A stretch of 64,000 bases of DNA, taken from the NCBI RefSeq assembly GCF_000020505.1, contig NC_011027.1:2154001-2218000 (forward strand). Direction: 5' to 3'. Made by a program: the position numbers and the translations under genes. Under the pieces are notes generated by a model. It saw only the letters and a program-made list of their open reading frames with translations, was not told the origin of the DNA and made no database searches. Numbering within the stretch: position 1 is the first letter of the stretch; each line of letters opens with the position of its first letter. Positions 61,675 through 64,000 of the stretch are shown in pieces. Source of the DNA: Chlorobaculum parvum NCIB 8327. Its GTDB lineage: Bacteria; Bacteroidota; Chlorobiia; Chlorobiales; Chlorobiaceae.

Positions 61675-62675
61675 GAGAAGCGCGCGATCTGCCCGGCAAG
61701 CTGCCGGTCGGCCTCCATGTCTCGGCCACGGGTTGTCAGGTAACCTCCAGTCAGGAAACCATTCGCCCCGGCCAGCATCAGCAATCCCTGAAAATCCTTC
61801 ATGACCGTCTCGCGTCCGGCGGCGAACTTGATGATTTTCGAAGGATGGGCGAGGCGGCAGATGGCGAAGGTTTTGGCGATTTCAGGCACGGAGACCGGCG
61901 CGGCTCCTTCCAGCGGCGTGCCATCGATCGGCACCAGCACGTTCAGCGGAATGACCGTCACATCGAGCTTCTGCAGCGCGAAGATCATGCCGATACGCTC
62001 CTGCATGGTTTCGCCGGTGCCGATAATACCGCCGCAGCAAACCGCGATGCCATGCGCACGGAGTCGCCGGATGGTGTCGATCCGCTCGTCAACCGAGTGC
62101 GTGTCAGCGATCAGCTCGCCGTAGCGACCCGGATCGACCTGGATGTTGATGTTGTAGTGCGCAATGCCGTGGCGAGCCAGTTCGGCGGCAGGCTCGTCAC
62201 CAAGCATACCGAGCGAGGCGCACACCTTGAGGTCAGGCAATTCGCGATGCAAGAGGTCGATCATCCCCAGAATCCGCTCGAATTCGGGCGTTACCTTCCG
62301 GTAGCCGTACCCGCTGGTGACGATACCGAAATGGCCGACGCCCTGTTCATGCAACGCACGAGCCTGATCGAGCACTTTCGCTTCATCGACCAGTCCGTAC
62401 ACATCGACCTCGGCGCTGTTGTGCTTCGACTGCGCGCAGAAACGGCAGTTCTCGCCGCAGACGCCCGACTTGGCGTTCATGATCGAACAGGCGTGCACAC
62501 CGCCGCCCTCCCCCGGTGCGTACAGGTTTTTGACCTTGTTGGCCAGCGACACCAGATCGAGCACCTCGCTTTCGGGAAGCCGCCCCAGCGCCGAGGCGAG
62601 TTCAAGCGAAACGGGCTCGCCGGTTTCGAGTACGCGGTAGGCTCGCTCTATATCTGGATGCAATCGGGAACTCAT
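61671..62675 (-). CDS. bioB: Biotin synthase
   Basis: BioB is the radical SAM enzyme that inserts sulfur into dethiobiotin. The start at 62675 follows GGAG and gives 334 residues. The [4Fe-4S] motif is in [11 protein letters not shown], with [19 protein letters not shown] and [14 protein letters not shown]. An additional in-frame extension to 62909 is rejected because it reads into birA. The gene is 14 bp downstream of birA and translationally linked to bioF. Confidence 0.96.
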   Translation of the reverse strand: MSSRLHPDIERAYRVLETGEPVSLELASALGRLPESEVLDLVSLANKVKNLYAPGEGGGVHACSIMNAKSGVCGENCRFCAQSKHNSAEVDVYGLVDEAKVLDQARALHEQGVGHFGIVTSGYGYRKVTPEFERILGMIDLLHRELPDLKVCASLGMLGDEPAAELARHGIAHYNINIQVDPGRYGELIADTHSVDERIDTIRRLRAHGIAVCCGGIIGTGETMQERIGMIFALQKLDVTVIPLNVLVPIDGTPLEGAAPVSVPEIAKTFAICRLAHPSKIIKFAAGRETVMKDFQGLLMLAGANGFLTGGYLTTRGRDMEADRQLAGQIARFS

Positions 62676-62689
62676 GTCGCTCCGGTTTT

Positions 62690-63748
62690 TTATTGATGAT
62701 TGACTGGGCGCAGATGGGCCTCGCCGGAGGCTACCGGAACCACCGTGCCATCCTCCTGGCGCAAGAGCAGGTGCCCCTGCGGCGACAGCCCGGCCTCGGT
62801 ACCGGTCAGCACGCGGTTGAACTGCTCGATCTGCAATGCTCGACCTTTCAGCCATGCGTGCTCTTCCAGCGCAGGCAGCAGAGAGCCGAGATCCTCTTCG
62901 TCGAGCCACTCGCGGTAGAGGCGCTCGAAGCGGTTGAGGATGGCAGCCAGCAGTCGGGCGCGCGATACCTGCCGTCCGGTTTCAATGGCCAGCGAAGTGG
63001 CGATGCCCTGCAACTCATCCGGTACGGGATCGAGATTGACGTTCAGGCCGAAACCGACCACCACAAAGTGCGTGAAATCAGGTTCGGACTCCATTTCGCA
63101 GAGGATGCCGCACACTTTGCGCCCGGCGACAATGAGGTCGTTCGGCCACTTGATGAATGCTTGCAGCTCCGGGCACTCCTGCGTCACCGCGCCATGAATC
63201 GCCGCGGCGGCCACCAGCGGAATCTCCGGTACGCGAACCGACGGCAGAGGCGGACGCAGCACAATCGAGCAGTAGAGGTTCACCCCCGGCGGCGAAACCC
63301 ACGCGCGGCGCATCCGCCCCCGGCCACCGGTCTGACTGTCGGCCACCACCACCGTACCCTCCGCCGCCCCTTCGCGGGCAAGAGCCAGCGCCTTGACGTT
63401 GGTCGAATCGACCTGCTCCAAGCCGATAAAGGTGCGCCCGAACGACACGGTATCGAGCAGCGGCGAAACTTCTCCCGCCACCGGCGCACCGGTCAGCCGT
63501 TCCAGCCGGTAACCCCGGCCACTGACCGCTTCAATTGCGTATCCGGCATTTCGAAGCGCGCCGATGTGCTTCCACACGGCGCTGCGGCTCATCCGGAGTT
63601 CGGCGCAGAGCGCCTCGCCGGAAACAAACCCGCCCTCGTCGATCAGCCGCTGAAGGATGTTTGACGCCACCGGATTCACGACATCACCTCCCGGGCTGCG
63701 CGAAGCAATAGACCACGATGGCTCTTGAACGGGAGCTTCATGCTTCAA
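62690..63748 (-). CDS. birA: Biotin-[acetyl-CoA-carboxylase] ligase and biotin operon repressor
   Basis: BirA biotinylates the carboxylase carrier protein and, with the adenylate bound, represses the bio operon. The 352 residues have an N-terminal winged helix (about 26-75, [14 protein letters not shown]) and the catalytic core with [31 protein letters not shown] and [21 protein letters not shown]. The HTH makes this the regulatory type. It is the first gene of the biotin operon, and a BirA-like operator lies 45 bp upstream (63793-63824), so it probably controls itself. Ten to twenty N-terminal residues may not belong. Confidence 0.96.
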   Translation of the reverse strand: MKHEAPVQEPSWSIASRSPGGDVVNPVASNILQRLIDEGGFVSGEALCAELRMSRSAVWKHIGALRNAGYAIEAVSGRGYRLERLTGAPVAGEVSPLLDTVSFGRTFIGLEQVDSTNVKALALAREGAAEGTVVVADSQTGGRGRMRRAWVSPPGVNLYCSIVLRPPLPSVRVPEIPLVAAAAIHGAVTQECPELQAFIKWPNDLIVAGRKVCGILCEMESEPDFTHFVVVGFGLNVNLDPVPDELQGIATSLAIETGRQVSRARLLAAILNRFERLYREWLDEEDLGSLLPALEEHAWLKGRALQIEQFNRVLTGTEAGLSPQGHLLLRQEDGTVVPVASGEAHLRPVNHQ

Positions 63749-63792
63749 AAAGTCGGTGATTCAGGCAAAACGCCAGCAAGCAGACGGCACAA

Positions 63793-63824
63793 TTGTCAAC
63801 CGGAATGTAGTTAGCGGTTGACAA
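63793..63824 (-). promoter_or_regulatory. BirA-type biotin operator
   Basis: TTGTCAACC (63793-63801), 14 bp, then GGTTGACAA (63816-63824) form a 9+9 inverted repeat. It is very close to the BirA consensus TTGTAAACC-N14/16-GGTTTACAA known from other bacteria. It sits 45 bp before the birA start, where it should overlap the promoter. Confidence 0.85.
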
Positions 63825-63901
63825 CTTTACAAACGCAGCAACAGCCCGCCAATCGGTAACGATTGAATACTGTCGCTCGTCGGATTTGCTGAGAGCGCTC
63901 C

Positions 63902-64000
63902 TTACTTGGTGTAGCCGGAAGCCATCATGCGGCTTTCGTAGCTGGAGCGGTACTGCTGGAGACCCTGAAAAATGGCCCAGGCGATGGAGGTCTGGGACTT
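63902..64000 (-). CDS. 3' end of an unidentified gene
   Basis: Only the last 32 codons of a minus-strand gene are visible, ending SYESRMMASGYTK then TAA (63902-63904). The helical KSQTSIAWAIFQGLQQYRSS segment has no family I can name with confidence. The gene lies upstream of birA on the same strand; about 150 bp, including the biotin operator, separate them. Confidence 0.6.
   Translation of the reverse strand, partial: KSQTSIAWAIFQGLQQYRSSYESRMMASGYTK

Overview
The window is a dense stretch of bacterial chromosome with moderately high GC, and it looks like a green sulfur bacterium (Chlorobiaceae, most likely Chlorobaculum). The main evidence is a cytochrome c gene at 32307-32633 whose mature protein (YDAAAGKATYDASCAMCH...) matches my memory of Chlorobium/Chlorobaculum cytochrome c-555. 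A TreS-maltokinase fusion beside GlgE, few Shine-Dalgarno sequences, and a ClpB encoded as two half genes fit as well. The two-half ClpB annotation in C. tepidum is also from memory. No database search was possible.

Layout. 1-5.5 kb: mnmE (cut by the window edge), an SDR oxidoreductase, mazG, an exported protein of unknown function and a serine hydrolase. 5.5-11 kb: the GlgE alpha-glucan pathway (treS-maltokinase and glgE). 11-13.5 kb: a Cache-type lipoprotein followed by an NCS2 permease that is frameshifted in a G8 tract. 13.7-15.7 kb: prfB with a +1 recoding site that uses TAA, then a metallophosphoesterase. 16.3-18.4 kb: a ClyA/HBL-like alpha-pore-forming toxin candidate and an OmpR-type response regulator in AT-richer DNA. 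18.6-25.8 kb: an epimerase-like protein, an LptA/OstA-like protein, the N-terminal half of ClpB, tsaD, yajC and carA. 26-28.7 kb: three tandem outer-membrane-protein paralogues. 28.9-35.6 kb: a class V aminotransferase, a B12-binding radical SAM protein, two monoheme cytochromes c, SemiSWEET, proC, a glycerophosphodiesterase and a Pmp3-like peptide. 35.8-36.7 kb: a TIR-like protein. 36.9-42.9 kb: ruvX, pyrE, tyrA, nadK, a large unknown protein, kdsC-like and kdsA. 43.1-46.1 kb: the C-terminal half of ClpB, an exported NagZ-like protein and sixA. 46.1-53.2 kb: gpsA-plsY, purM, lysC, an NlpC/P60 lipoprotein, prmA and ppx. 53.2-56.8 kb: a frameshifted methyltransferase, an AT-rich orphan and an acyl-CoA synthetase. 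56.9-63.8 kb: birA-bioB-bioF-bioG-bioC-bioD-bioA, with a BirA-type operator ahead of birA.

The observation I rate highest is that one inversion of about 22 kb (roughly 21.0 to 43.07 kb) would explain the split clpB. Flipping that block joins the two halves head to tail in the same orientation. It would also place kdsA-kdsC directly downstream of the lptA-like gene. Other points of interest are the TAA recoding stop in prfB, the toxin/regulator pair, a KdsC-like protein without its HAD nucleophile, a WecB-like protein without its catalytic histidine, and a dispersed double-hairpin repeat at three intergenic sites. I saw no CRISPR array, no rRNA or tRNA gene and no transposase.
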